Notes: generated from the sequence alone by a model not told the origin. Positions 7,315-15,115 are shown, counted from the stretch's first letter. The stretch: DNA of 17,530 bases from an uncultured Bacteroidota bacterium (GCA_903908015.1 CAIVQI010000320.1:1-17530); one strand, 5' to 3'. Translations and numbers: made by a program.

Positions 7315-9510
7315 ATGAACTCAACCAATACCTTGATGTACCTAATACCCGTTACCGGAATTTTAGGATTACTCTACACGTTTTTTCGTTCCTCATGGGT
7401 TGCCAAACAGGATCCGGGTAACGAAAAAATGCAAAAAATTGCCGGGCATATTGCCGAAGGTGCTATGGCTTTTTTGAAGGCGGAATACAAAATATTGATT
7501 TGGTTTGTGGTGGGCGTTGCTGCTTTGCTGGCCTTCACTGCCGATTCTGAATTGTCTTCGCCGTTGGTTGGTTTGTCGTTTGTGGTGGGGGCCTTGTGCT
7601 CAGCGCTGGCAGGATTTATCGGAATGAAAGTGGCTACCAAAGCCAATGTTCGTACCGCAAATGCTGCGCGTACCAGCTTGGGAAAAGCATTGGAAATTGC
7701 ATTCGCTGGCGGATCTGTTATGGGTATGGGTGTGGTAGGATTGGGTGTTCTCGGTTTAAGTACGCTCTTCTTGATCTTCCATACGATGTTTGGAACCGAT
7801 ACCGCTGAAAACCTGAATCAAGTGATCACCATTATAACAGGCTTCTCTTTTGGCGCTTCGTCCATTGCCTTGTTTGCGCGTGTGGGCGGTGGAATTTACA
7901 CCAAAGCGGCCGATGTAGGAGCTGATTTGGTTGGAAAGGTGGAGGCTGGTATTCCGGAGGATCATCCTCTGAACCCCGCCACAATTGCAGATAATGTGGG
8001 TGATAATGTGGGTGATGTGGCCGGTATGGGAGCAGATTTGTTCGAATCTTATGTGGGGTCTATCATAGGCACTATGGTTTTGGGCGCCGCCTTTATGACA
8101 ACAGGTTTCAACGACCAATTTAATGGATTATCGGGTGTGCTGCTGCCCTTGGTATTGGCAGGCGCCGGTATTCTGATGTCTATCTTGGGAACATTTTTCG
8201 TCCGCGTAAAAGAGGGAGGTGATCCTCAAAAAGCGCTGAATACAGGTGAGTTTTTATCATCTGCGCTCATGATTGCCGCCAGCTATTTCATCATCACATG
8301 GATGTTGCCGGAAAAGTGGCAATTCATCGATGTTTTGTATGGTGGTGTGGTTCGGGAAATGTCCTCGTTTAACGTGTTTGTGGCCACTGTAATCGGGTTG
8401 ATCGCAGGATTATTGGTCGGATTAATTACAGAGTATTATACCGGTACCGGCAAGAAGCCAGTATTGGACATCGTGAAACAATCATCTACCGGAGCAGCCA
8501 CCAATATTATTGCCGGCCTAGGCGTAGGTATGATGAGTACGGCACTCCCAACCTTAATCATCGCCATGAGTATCATTGGTGCGTTTCATTTCGCTGGATT
8601 GTATGGTATCGCGATTGCAGCCGTTGGTATGTTGGCCAATACAGGCATACAGCTGGCGGTAGATGCCTATGGGCCGATTTCAGATAATGCCGGTGGAATT
8701 GCAGAAATGAGTGAATTGCCCAAAGAAGTTCGTAAGCGTACGGATAAACTCGATGCAGTGGGGAATACAACCGCGGCCATCGGTAAGGGTTTCGCTATAG
8801 CCTCTGCGGCGCTTACCGCATTGGCTTTATTTGGGGCTTACATGACCTCTGCCAAAATTTCAACCATCGACTTGTCTAAGGCCGATGTAATGGCTTGTAT
8901 GATGATTGGGGCCATGCTTCCCTTTGTTTTTTCAGCCATGGCCATGGGCGCTGTGGGTCGTGCGGCCATGTCCATGATCGAAGAAGTTCGCCGTCAATTC
9001 AGCAGCATCCCCGCCCTAAAGGCTGCTTTGGAAGTGATGCGTAAAAATGGCGATAAGGAAATGGAGGATTGGTCTGAGCAAGACCGGAAAGTATTCCAGG
9101 CAGCGGATGGCGTAGCAGAATACGGGAAGTGTGTAGAAATTTCTACAAAAGCAGCCATTCGTGAAATGATAGTCCCAGGTCTTTTGGCTGTTGTTGCACC
9201 AGTTGCGACAGGAATGATCTTTGGCGCTGAGGCTTTAGGTGGACTACTAGCAGGGGTTACGGCAAGTGGGGTGCTGATGGCCATATTCCAGTCTAATGCT
9301 GGAGGCGCTTGGGACAATGCCAAAAAGATGTTCGAAGAAGGTGTGGTGATCAATGGACAGACCTACTACAAGAAATCAGAACCGCATAAAGCGGCTGTAG
9401 TTGGCGACACCGTTGGAGATCCTTTTAAAGATACCTCTGGCCCATCATTGAATATCCTATTAAAATTGATATCGGTTGTAGCCTTGGTTATCGCACCGCT
9501 TTTGGGTTAA
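7315..9510 (+). CDS. hppA: Membrane-bound ion-pumping pyrophosphatase (probably K+-dependent, Na+-transporting)
   Basis: The product is 731 residues with about 16 membrane helices. It hydrolyses pyrophosphate to pump cations out across the inner membrane. The substrate-binding signature DVGADLVGKVE is at 200-210, followed by the aspartate-rich DNVGDNVGDVAGMGAD (226-241) that coordinates Mg2+, and a C-terminal DTVGDPFKDTSGPS. Two class markers can be read. Alanine after GNTT (A487) is the K+-dependent type; K+-independent enzymes carry lysine there. Glutamate in DLFESYVGS (E244) sits where Na+-pumping enzymes have it, rather than in the DLFGSYAES arrangement of plant H+ enzymes. Dual Na+/H+ pumping cannot be excluded, since it is known in Bacteroides. 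I chose ATG 7315 because the promoter overlaps the alternative GTG at 7267. It is monocistronic, ending in a hairpin. Confidence 0.96.
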   Translation: MNSTNTLMYLIPVTGILGLLYTFFRSSWVAKQDPGNEKMQKIAGHIAEGAMAFLKAEYKILIWFVVGVAALLAFTADSELSSPLVGLSFVVGALCSALAGFIGMKVATKANVRTANAARTSLGKALEIAFAGGSVMGMGVVGLGVLGLSTLFLIFHTMFGTDTAENLNQVITIITGFSFGASSIALFARVGGGIYTKAADVGADLVGKVEAGIPEDHPLNPATIADNVGDNVGDVAGMGADLFESYVGSIIGTMVLGAAFMTTGFNDQFNGLSGVLLPLVLAGAGILMSILGTFFVRVKEGGDPQKALNTGEFLSSALMIAASYFIITWMLPEKWQFIDVLYGGVVREMSSFNVFVATVIGLIAGLLVGLITEYYTGTGKKPVLDIVKQSSTGAATNIIAGLGVGMMSTALPTLIIAMSIIGAFHFAGLYGIAIAAVGMLANTGIQLAVDAYGPISDNAGGIAEMSELPKEVRKRTDKLDAVGNTTAAIGKGFAIASAALTALALFGAYMTSAKISTIDLSKADVMACMMIGAMLPFVFSAMAMGAVGRAAMSMIEEVRRQFSSIPALKAALEVMRKNGDKEMEDWSEQDRKVFQAADGVAEYGKCVEISTKAAIREMIVPGLLAVVAPVATGMIFGAEALGGLLAGVTASGVLMAIFQSNAGGAWDNAKKMFEEGVVINGQTYYKKSEPHKAAVVGDTVGDPFKDTSGPSLNILLKLISVVALVIAPLLG

Positions 9511-9519
9511 TTTCACTTT

Positions 9520-9564
9520 GGCTTAATCTCAATCGTCTTATTTATGTTAGATTGAGATTAAGCC
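9520..9564. terminator. Perfect 15-bp hairpin between convergent genes
   Basis: GGCTTAATCTCAATC (9520-9534) and its exact reverse complement (9550-9564) enclose a 15-nt loop. It begins 9 nt after the pyrophosphatase stop and lies 45 nt past the end of the oppositely oriented kinase gene, so it can serve both directions. The T run after the stem is poor (TTT then AAG on the plus strand), so it is not a textbook intrinsic terminator. A transcript-stabilising role is also possible. Confidence 0.7.
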
Positions 9565-9609
9565 TTTAAGTGTGCTATTGATCGTTGCTGAATAAGTCTT
9601 TTCGATGTG

Positions 9610-10242
9610 CTACTGTTCGCTGGAAAATAATCCATGCAATTGCGCGTCTATGCGCGAAATGATCTGACCGAGGTCCTCGGGTTTATCGGCAAAGTTGATG
9701 TGGTCTACGTCAATAACCAGCAAGTTTCCTAGGGCGTAGGAATCGACCCAAGCTTCATAGCGTTCATTGAGTTTGCGCAGATAATCAAGACGAATTCCAT
9801 CCTCGTAATCCCTGCCGCGCCGCTGAATTTGGCGCACCAAGGTGGGTACAGATGCCCTTAAATAAACAAGAAGGTCGGGTGGACGTATCAAATTGCTGAT
9901 GGCGTCAAAAAGGCTGCGGTAGTTCTCATAGTCGCGTCCCGACATAAGACCCATCGTGTGTAGATTGGGCGCGAAAATATGCGCGTCCTCATAGATGGTT
10001 CTGTCCTGAATGACCGCATCTGTACCCCTGCGGATATCAATCAGTTGACGAAATCGAGCATTTAAAAAATAGATCTGCAGGTTGAATGACCAACGTTGCA
10101 TGTCTTCGTAAAAGTCATTGAGGTACGGATTCCCGTCCACATCCTCAAAATGAGTTTGCCATTGATAATGTTTCCCCAGCAATCCGGTGAGTGTGGTTTT
10201 GCCGGATCCAATATTGCCGGCTATGGCTATGTGTTTCCCCAT
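9610..10242 (-). CDS. Deoxynucleoside kinase
   Basis: A 210-residue cytosolic P-loop kinase. Walker A GNIGSGKT is at 9-16; an acidic EDVDGNPYL stretch near 33-41 corresponds to the substrate-binding E of the dNK family; the DRT motif is in IQDRTIYED (about 98-106); and the arginine-rich RRGRDYE (about 141-147) is the lid region. This matches the dNK/dGK/dCK family that phosphorylates deoxynucleosides for salvage. Substrate specificity (dA, dG, dC) cannot be read from the sequence. The ATG at 10242 lies 3 nt after the trpS stop, so the two genes form one transcript; the pairing has no obvious metabolic logic. Confidence 0.92.
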   Translation of the reverse strand: MGKHIAIAGNIGSGKTTLTGLLGKHYQWQTHFEDVDGNPYLNDFYEDMQRWSFNLQIYFLNARFRQLIDIRRGTDAVIQDRTIYEDAHIFAPNLHTMGLMSGRDYENYRSLFDAISNLIRPPDLLVYLRASVPTLVRQIQRRGRDYEDGIRLDYLRKLNERYEAWVDSYALGNLLVIDVDHINFADKPEDLGQIISRIDAQLHGLFSSEQ

Positions 10243-10245
10243 GAA

Positions 10246-11241
10246 CTATGAATTAAAGCCCATCAGCTCTCGAACGATTTGAAGGGTATGGCCTGCGCTT
10301 TGGCGGGATTGTTCAGCCCCGTCGCGCAGCACCCGTTTAAGTTGAACATCGTCGGTCTCCAATGAGCTGATTTGCTCTTGAATTGGCGCTAAAAATGTGA
10401 TGATATCTTCCGCCAGTTGCTTTTTTAAGTCACCATACCGAATGCTGCACTGCGCATAGGCATCTAAAAAGTATTTCACCACTTCGGGCGTGCTCACGAG
10501 CTCAAGCAGTTGAAAAAGGTGAGAAATCGTATCAGCGAGGGGCGCATTCGGTGTGCTTGGTCCACTGTCTGTGACAGCGCGCATGACTTTTTTGCGAATA
10601 ACAGCGGGCTCGTCAGACAAGAAAATGGCTTGAGCCTCTCCTTCTGATTTGCCCATTTTACCCGAGCCGTCTAGTCCGGGCACTTTAATCATTTTTCCTT
10701 CACTTTGCCGATAAGGGTAGGGCTCAGGAAATAGATCAGTTCCATAGAAGCGGTTGAACCTTTGGACAAAATTTCTGGCCATTTCCAGGTGTTGCTCCTG
10801 ATCTTTACCCACAGGTACCCAACGGGCACGGTGGATAATGATGTCCGCCGTCATCAAAACCGGATAGGTCAGGAGGCCAGCATTCACATTATCAGGTTGC
10901 TTCCTCACTTTTTCCTTAAACGAGGCCACGCGTTCTAACTCACCCACATAAGCGTGCATATTCAACAGCATATACAGTTCGGGGATTTCCGGTATATCGC
11001 TTTGTCGGTAGATGATGGACAATTTCGGGTCGATACCGCATGCCAAATATTCAATCAGCACCTGACGGGTAGACGCCTTGAGCGCTGCCGGATCGGGGTG
11101 GGTTGTGAGTGAATGGTAGTCGGCAATAAAAAAATAACATTGATGGGTGCGTTGCATGTCCAAAAATTGACGTACTGCACCAAAATAATTACCTAGATGA
11201 AGGCGGCCTGTGGAGCGAATGCCCGAAACAACTATATCCAT
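10246..11241 (-). CDS. trpS: Tryptophanyl-tRNA synthetase
   Basis: The cytosolic class I aminoacyl-tRNA synthetase charges tRNA-Trp. With the ATG at 11241 the protein is 331 residues and opens MDIVVSGIRSTGRLHLGNYFG, the standard TrpRS start, with the HIGH-type signature HLGN at 15-18. The second signature reads KMGKS (195-199), a variant of KMSKS. The conserved DQEQHLEMAR segment (about 147-156) binds ATP and tryptophan. The ORF could extend nine codons to 11268, but these residues match nothing typical of the family, so I reject that start. The gene is divergent from the acyltransferase gene and leads the deoxynucleoside kinase gene by 3 nt. Its promoter is unclear: a near match GTATTTTG lies upstream on the minus strand but lacks one spacer base. 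Confidence 0.95.
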   Translation of the reverse strand: MDIVVSGIRSTGRLHLGNYFGAVRQFLDMQRTHQCYFFIADYHSLTTHPDPAALKASTRQVLIEYLACGIDPKLSIIYRQSDIPEIPELYMLLNMHAYVGELERVASFKEKVRKQPDNVNAGLLTYPVLMTADIIIHRARWVPVGKDQEQHLEMARNFVQRFNRFYGTDLFPEPYPYRQSEGKMIKVPGLDGSGKMGKSEGEAQAIFLSDEPAVIRKKVMRAVTDSGPSTPNAPLADTISHLFQLLELVSTPEVVKYFLDAYAQCSIRYGDLKKQLAEDIITFLAPIQEQISSLETDDVQLKRVLRDGAEQSRQSAGHTLQIVRELMGFNS

Positions 11242-11279
11242 GACTGACGCGCAAAATACGAAATTCAATGAGCTTGTGT

Positions 11280-11287
11280 TAGTTTTG
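11280..11287 (+). promoter_or_regulatory. Candidate -7 element ahead of the acyltransferase gene
   Basis: TAGTTTTG matches TAnnTTTG and ends 6 nt before the ATG at 11294. If real, the mRNA is leaderless or nearly so, as suggested for ccoI. No -33 TTG is seen 19 nt upstream. If translation instead starts at 11240, this motif is inside the coding region and meaningless. Confidence 0.35.
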
Positions 11288-11293
11288 CAGCAT

Positions 11294-12085
11294 ATGAAAG
11301 AAACGGCTGGGATCAGTTATTGGGCAGGTAAGTTGGGAGCACTTTGGTTTCTTTTTATATTTTGTTTGCTTTTTATTGTTCAGTATCCGGTATATTGGTA
11401 CCTCCTGCGTTCACCTGAGGGCTACCCCGCTGTGAATCGGATGCGACGAATCTGGGCGAAGGTGCTGTTTGGTTTAACAGGAATTCGGTGGGAGCTTGAA
11501 CGTATGCCGGGCAGCCAAGTAGAAGGCTCCTGCGTGTTCTGTGCGAATCACCATTCTTATCTTGATATTCCATTGATGGCGCTCGCGGCCAATGACCGTT
11601 ATCATTTTATGGCCAAAGCGGAGCTACTCGACATACCCGTTTTTCGTCTTTTTTTTCAGACCATAGATATCCCTGTGCCCCGTGAAAGTAGGGTTGGATC
11701 GCATGCAGCTTTTTTGATGGCGAGCGAATGGCTACAAAAGGGCGATAGCTTGGTGGTCTTTCCTGAGGGTGGAATTTTGCCCAATCCACCCCTGCCTAAG
11801 GCTTTCCGGATGGGGGCATTTCGGTCGGCCATTGAGGCTAATGTGCCCATAATTCCGGTATCTTTGCACAATTCTTGGTGGGTGATGAACGACGAACCTT
11901 GGCCTCGTTTTCGATTGGGTAGATGTCGTGTGGTTTGTCACCCCGCCCTAAGCCCAGCCGACTACGACTTCAATGACAAAAAGCTCGCCGAAGCTACCCG
12001 AAACATCATTATTCAATCAATAGTACAACATGATGAACATCGACAGCGAAACCATCCGACGCGTAGCCCACTTGGCAAGGCTTGA
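11294..12085 (+). CDS. plsC: 1-acyl-sn-glycerol-3-phosphate acyltransferase (PlsC family)
   Basis: A 263-residue membrane-associated acyltransferase. Hydrophobic helix at about 11-37; then motif I NHHSYLD (85-91, the HX4D catalytic pair H86/D91), motif II IPVPRES (126-132), motif III FPEGG (156-160) and motif IV PIIPVS (185-190). These four blocks in order define the PlsC/LPLAT family, which adds the second acyl chain to make phosphatidic acid; other acyl acceptors are possible. Starts at 11210 and 11240 are also in frame, but 11210 lies within trpS and 11240 overlaps the trpS ATG on the other strand, so 11294 is preferred with moderate certainty. The last 18 codons overlap gatC in another frame; residues after about 245 are polar and probably dispensable. 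It heads a run of overlapping plus-strand genes. Confidence 0.88.
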   Translation: MKETAGISYWAGKLGALWFLFIFCLLFIVQYPVYWYLLRSPEGYPAVNRMRRIWAKVLFGLTGIRWELERMPGSQVEGSCVFCANHHSYLDIPLMALAANDRYHFMAKAELLDIPVFRLFFQTIDIPVPRESRVGSHAAFLMASEWLQKGDSLVVFPEGGILPNPPLPKAFRMGAFRSAIEANVPIIPVSLHNSWWVMNDEPWPRFRLGRCRVVCHPALSPADYDFNDKKLAEATRNIIIQSIVQHDEHRQRNHPTRSPLGKA

Positions 12086-12329
12086 TTTTGATCAAAAGTC
12101 GGAAGCAGAAATGCGCAACGACATGAATCGTTTCCTGGAATATGCGGCCATGCTTGATGAATTAGACATTAGCGGTATAGAGCCTTTGGTGTATATGAAT
12201 GAGGATCCAGGACGCCTGCGCGATGATCAGGTGAGACAAGAGATGAGTCACGCCGAAGCCCTAAAAAATGCCCCAAGAAGCGACAGCGATTACTTCCGGG
12301 TGGCAAAGGTAATCGATCAACGCGAATGA
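12030..12329 (+). CDS. gatC: Asp/Glu-tRNA(Asn/Gln) amidotransferase subunit C
   Basis: A 99-residue protein with the GatC pattern: IRRVAHLARLDF near the N-terminus, a helical middle (FLEYAAMLDELD), then GIEPLVYMNEDPGRLRDD and a C-terminal HAEALKNAP...YFRVAKVID. GatC wraps around GatA and GatB in the cytosolic complex that amidates misacylated Glu-tRNA-Gln or Asp-tRNA-Asn. GatA and GatB are not in the window. Two ATGs stand in tandem (12030 and 12033) and either may be used. The gene overlaps the end of plsC by 56 nt, which is unusually long, and overlaps the ABC ATPase gene by 4 nt (ATGA), so translation of this stretch is probably coupled. Confidence 0.93.
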   Translation: MMNIDSETIRRVAHLARLDFDQKSEAEMRNDMNRFLEYAAMLDELDISGIEPLVYMNEDPGRLRDDQVRQEMSHAEALKNAPRSDSDYFRVAKVIDQRE

Positions 12330-13060
12330 ATACAGTTATAGACCTACAGGGAGTAGGCCGTTCTTATGTGATGGGGCAAGAGCAAATCCATGCCTTGCGC
12401 TCTGTAACCTTCAGTATCGCACGTGGTGAGTATGTTGCCCTGATGGGGCCATCCGGTTCGGGTAAATCGACGCTCATGAACCTAATTGGATGTTTGGATA
12501 CCCCATCAAAGGGAACCTATTTTTTGAGTGGACAGGAAGTTAGCCGAATGGATGACCAACAGTTGGCCGAAGTGCGCAACCGTGAAATTGGTTTTGTTTT
12601 CCAGACATTTAACCTATTGCCGAGACTAACCGCGCTCGAAAACGTGGCCCTTCCTTTGGTTTACGCAGGTGTTTCGCGCTTGGAGCGACTGGAGAGAGCG
12701 GCGGAAGTGCTTGACCGTGTGGGCCTAACCTCACGAATGAAGCATAAACCCAATGAGTTATCCGGTGGGCAGCGACAGAGAGTTGCTGTGGCTCGGGCCT
12801 TGGTTAACCGACCATCGATTTTGTTGGCAGATGAACCTACCGGAAATCTTGACAGCAAAACCTCGATAGACATCATGAACCTGTTTGCTGATATACACTC
12901 ACAAGGAAACACGATTGTTTTGGTGACACACGAGGAGGAAATTGCCCGCTATGCGCACAGGGTAGTACGGTTGAGGGATGGAAATATTGAGTCGGATCTT
13001 GTGGAACAAAAACGCGATGAGCCGCATATTTTGAAATCTGATCCGACAAACCTTCATTAA
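12326..13060 (+). CDS. ABC transporter ATP-binding protein, LolD/MacB type
   Basis: A 244-residue cytosolic nucleotide-binding subunit. Walker A GPSGSGKST is at 41-49, the Q-loop glutamine at 93 (FQTFNLLPRL), the signature LSGGQRQR at 145-152, Walker B ILLADEPTGNLD at 165-176 and the switch histidine at 202. The ADEPTGNLDS and NLLPRLTALENVALPL stretches are typical of the MacB/LolD/FtsE group, whose partners are four-helix FtsX-type permeases rather than classical channels. Such systems extrude lipoproteins, peptides or drugs, or transmit mechanical force to the periplasm. A fitting permease lies at 15239-16513 but is separated by three genes, one on the other strand, so the pairing is an inference. 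It overlaps gatC by 4 nt. Confidence 0.93.
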   Translation: MNTVIDLQGVGRSYVMGQEQIHALRSVTFSIARGEYVALMGPSGSGKSTLMNLIGCLDTPSKGTYFLSGQEVSRMDDQQLAEVRNREIGFVFQTFNLLPRLTALENVALPLVYAGVSRLERLERAAEVLDRVGLTSRMKHKPNELSGGQRQRVAVARALVNRPSILLADEPTGNLDSKTSIDIMNLFADIHSQGNTIVLVTHEEEIARYAHRVVRLRDGNIESDLVEQKRDEPHILKSDPTNLH

Positions 13061-13096
13061 TTGAACGCTCTGTCGGTTGAAATTGATTAAATCAGC

Positions 13097-13642
13097 ATGA
13101 AAATTTACACAAAAGGGGGGGATGGTGGACAAACATCACTTTTCGGGGGGCGCCGACTTCCGAAGTCGGATTTGCGTATAGAAGTCTACGGAACGGTCGA
13201 TGAACTCAACAGCTGGTTGGGTAAATTGCTGGCACAAGGACTACCATCAGATGGTGCCGATTTTGTGATTGCCATTCAGCAAGATTTGTTTTTAATGGGT
13301 TCTCACCTGGCATCAACAGATGATGTTAGGCATAACCTACCAAAATGGCCTGAATACGCCGAGCAGAAAATTGAGCAAGAGATTGATCGCATGGATGCAG
13401 CCTTGCCTCGGCTCACAAATTTTATACTTCCCGGGGGTACGCCAACTTCAGCCACTGCCCATTTATGCCGCTGCGTTTGCCGACGTGCAGAACGCCTGTT
13501 GGTTGCGCTCTCAACTGAAGAGGCCGTCTCAGCCGACTTACTGCGCTACCTGAATCGGTTGTCGGATTATTTATTTACCCTTGCTCGTTACCTCACACAC
13601 GCAGCGGGGGCCGAAGAACGGGTATGGCGCCCGTCCAAATAG
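13097..13642 (+). CDS. Cob(I)alamin adenosyltransferase, PduO type
   Basis: The 181-residue cytosolic enzyme transfers the adenosyl group of ATP to cob(I)alamin or cobyrinic acid a,c-diamide, making the coenzyme B12 form. The ATP-binding N-terminus YTKGGDGGQTSLFGG (4-18) is diagnostic, as are VYGTVDELNSWLG (30-42), the helix with CRCVCRRAER and the LNRLSDYLFTLAR segment near the C-terminus. Family members form trimers. It starts 36 nt after the ABC ATPase stop; the gap contains the short palindrome TGATTAAATCA (13084-13094). No other cobalamin gene is in the window, so it probably serves salvaged B12. Confidence 0.95.
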   Translation: MKIYTKGGDGGQTSLFGGRRLPKSDLRIEVYGTVDELNSWLGKLLAQGLPSDGADFVIAIQQDLFLMGSHLASTDDVRHNLPKWPEYAEQKIEQEIDRMDAALPRLTNFILPGGTPTSATAHLCRCVCRRAERLLVALSTEEAVSADLLRYLNRLSDYLFTLARYLTHAAGAEERVWRPSK

Positions 13643-13690
13643 GGATGGTATAAAGGTGATAATTCATGTTTTTTGTTTGAAAATAGATTT

Positions 13691-13698
13691 TACCTTTG
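13691..13698 (+). promoter_or_regulatory. Candidate -7 element for the DUF2795-type gene
   Basis: TACCTTTG matches TAnnTTTG and ends 16 nt before the ATG at 13715. TTTG boxes occur at 13672-13675 and 13676-13679, giving spacers of 15 and 11 nt, shorter than the usual 19 or so. It implies a separate transcript and argues against the in-frame start at 13673. Confidence 0.6.
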
Positions 13699-13714
13699 CA
13701 GAAAAATAGTAGCC

Positions 13715-13936
13715 ATGTATTGGACCTTAGAATTGGCCTCGCATCTCGAGGATGCCCCATGGCCTGCCACCAAAGAAGAACTTATCGATTATGCCATCCG
13801 ATCGGGAGCACCGCTTGAGGTCATCGAGAATCTCCAAGAACTTGAAGATGATGGCGAACCTTATGAAACCATCGAGGAGATATGGCCCGATTACCCCACT
13901 AAAGACGACTTCTTCTTCAATGAGGACGAATACTGA
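13715..13936 (+). CDS. Small acidic DUF2795-type protein of unknown function
   Basis: A 73-residue, strongly acidic protein: MYWTLELASHLEDAPWPATK at the start, the core EELIDYAIRSGAPLEVIENL, and the ending IWPDYPTKDDFFFNEDEY. I recognise the core as the DUF2795 type, where 'DYAxRSGAPLEVIxNLQ' forms a small helical fold, and very similar proteins are common in Bacteroidota. No catalytic residues, signal peptide or membrane helix are visible; it is probably cytosolic. Function unknown. The start was chosen at 13715 because translation upstream would begin before the promoter and the conserved family start is MYWTLELA. It is probably monocistronic, between the adenosyltransferase and convergent queA. 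Confidence 0.9.
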   Translation: MYWTLELASHLEDAPWPATKEELIDYAIRSGAPLEVIENLQELEDDGEPYETIEEIWPDYPTKDDFFFNEDEY

Positions 13937-13942
13937 AAACCG

Positions 13943-13960
13943 AATCCTAGGGTTAGGATT
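13943..13960. terminator. Weak hairpin after the DUF2795-type gene
   Basis: AATCCTA (13943-13949) pairs with TAGGATT (13954-13960) around a GGGT loop, starting 6 nt after the stop. Only 7 bp, followed by AAATAAATATTT rather than a T run. A terminator is plausible from its position but weakly supported. Confidence 0.4.
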
Positions 13961-14018
13961 AAATAAATATTTCTACTGGCATTGGATGTGAGTCATTCAG
14001 CACATCTCAAATCAAATC

Positions 14019-14048
14019 GGCATTCATATGCATGAATAGCGTAATGCC
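14019..14048. repeat. Nested inverted repeats downstream of queA
   Basis: ATTCAT (14022-14027) and ATGAAT (14032-14037) enclose ATGC; GGCATT (14019-14024) and AATGCC (14043-14048) form an alternative outer pair. They lie 18 nt beyond the queA stop on the minus strand, where a terminator is expected, but there is no clear T tract. Confidence 0.35.
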
Positions 14049-14065
14049 ATTGGGGAAAATACTGA

Positions 14066-15115
14066 TCAAAGAATCAACATAGCATCCCCGTAGGTGTAAA
14101 ACCGATATTTTTCCTTGATGGCTTCAGCATAGGCCTCCCGGAGAAAATCGGTGCCCGCAAATGCACTGGTCATCATCAACATAATCGATTCGGGGAGATG
14201 GAAATTAGTGATCATCGACCGCGCAATATTGAAATGATAAGGAGGGAAAATAAATTTATCCGTCCAACCATTCAAGGGTTTCAACGTTTGATTGGCTGAA
14301 ACAGCCGACTCAAGAGCTCGCATGGAGGTTGTGCCCACGGCACAAACCATTTTCTGACGGGCAATAGCGCCATTCACTAAATCACAAGCTTGGTCTGAGA
14401 TTTCAAAATATTCGCTTTCTGATTTGTGTTTCGTCAAGTCCTCCACCTCAACATGCCGGAAAGAACTCAAGCCCACATGCAGCGTGATCTCGGCCAGATC
14501 AACACCTTTCAATACCAATCGCTTCATCAACTCCCTGCTAAAATGTAGCCCAGCCGATGGAGCTGCCACTGCACCGATACGTGATGCAAATTCAGTTTGA
14601 AAGCGTGAGCGATCCTCTTCGTCAGCCTGACGGCCCAATAAATGCGGAATGGGCGTCTCACCCATCGTATTAAGCGTTTGGGTGAGCTCTTCATTTGTGC
14701 CGTCAAATAAAAATCGAATTGTGCGGCCCCGAGAAGTGGTGTTATCGATAACTTCGGCGACAAGCGACTCATCTGCTCCGAAATACAGTTTATTTCCTAC
14801 TCTAATTTTCCGGGCCGGATCTACCAGTACGTCCCAAAGTCTGAGTTCCGCATTCAATTCCCTGAGCAAAAAAACCTCGATCAGTGCACCCGTTCTTTCT
14901 TTGTTGCCATACATTCTGGCCGGGAATACTTGGGTGTTGTTGAGCACAAGCACATCTCCTTCATTAAATAAGTGCAGAATGTCTTTGAATACCTTGTGTT
15001 CAATAACCCCAGTACTTCTATGAATAACCATCAACCTAGCCTCATCGCGGTTGGGCATTGGTCGTGAAGCGATTAAACTGGGTGGCAAATCGAACCGAAA
15101 CTCAGATAATTTCAT
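14066..15115 (-). CDS. queA: S-adenosylmethionine:tRNA ribosyltransferase-isomerase
   Basis: A 349-residue cytosolic enzyme of queuosine synthesis: it moves the ribosyl part of SAM onto preQ1 in tRNA to give epoxyqueuosine. Recognisable blocks are MKLSEFRFDLPPSLIA and RPMPNRDEARLMV at the N-terminus, DVLVLNNTQVFPAR, the central PSAGLHFS and ITLHVGLSSFRHV, then CAVGTTSMRALES and a C-terminal NFHLPESIMLMMTSAFAG. All are standard for QueA and the length is normal. The ORF extends to a TTG at 15151, but family proteins start at the MKLSEF methionine, and a near-match promoter -7 (TAGTGTTTG, one extra spacer base) overlaps that TTG. It is divergent from the FtsX-type permease gene and convergent with the DUF2795-type gene. 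Confidence 0.96.
   Translation of the reverse strand: MKLSEFRFDLPPSLIASRPMPNRDEARLMVIHRSTGVIEHKVFKDILHLFNEGDVLVLNNTQVFPARMYGNKERTGALIEVFLLRELNAELRLWDVLVDPARKIRVGNKLYFGADESLVAEVIDNTTSRGRTIRFLFDGTNEELTQTLNTMGETPIPHLLGRQADEEDRSRFQTEFASRIGAVAAPSAGLHFSRELMKRLVLKGVDLAEITLHVGLSSFRHVEVEDLTKHKSESEYFEISDQACDLVNGAIARQKMVCAVGTTSMRALESAVSANQTLKPLNGWTDKFIFPPYHFNIARSMITNFHLPESIMLMMTSAFAGTDFLREAYAEAIKEKYRFYTYGDAMLIL

Noticed and set aside
11210..11293. Longer N-terminus for the acyltransferase (starts at 11210 or 11240)
   Set aside because: The first lies inside trpS and the second overlaps the trpS start codon on the other strand; the added residues carry no family signal. 11240 is not fully excluded.
13084..13094. 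TGATTAAATCA palindrome before the adenosyltransferase gene as an FNR-like site
   Set aside because: The half-sites are one base too close for TTGAT-N4-ATCAA, and the spot is directly at the start codon; likely chance.
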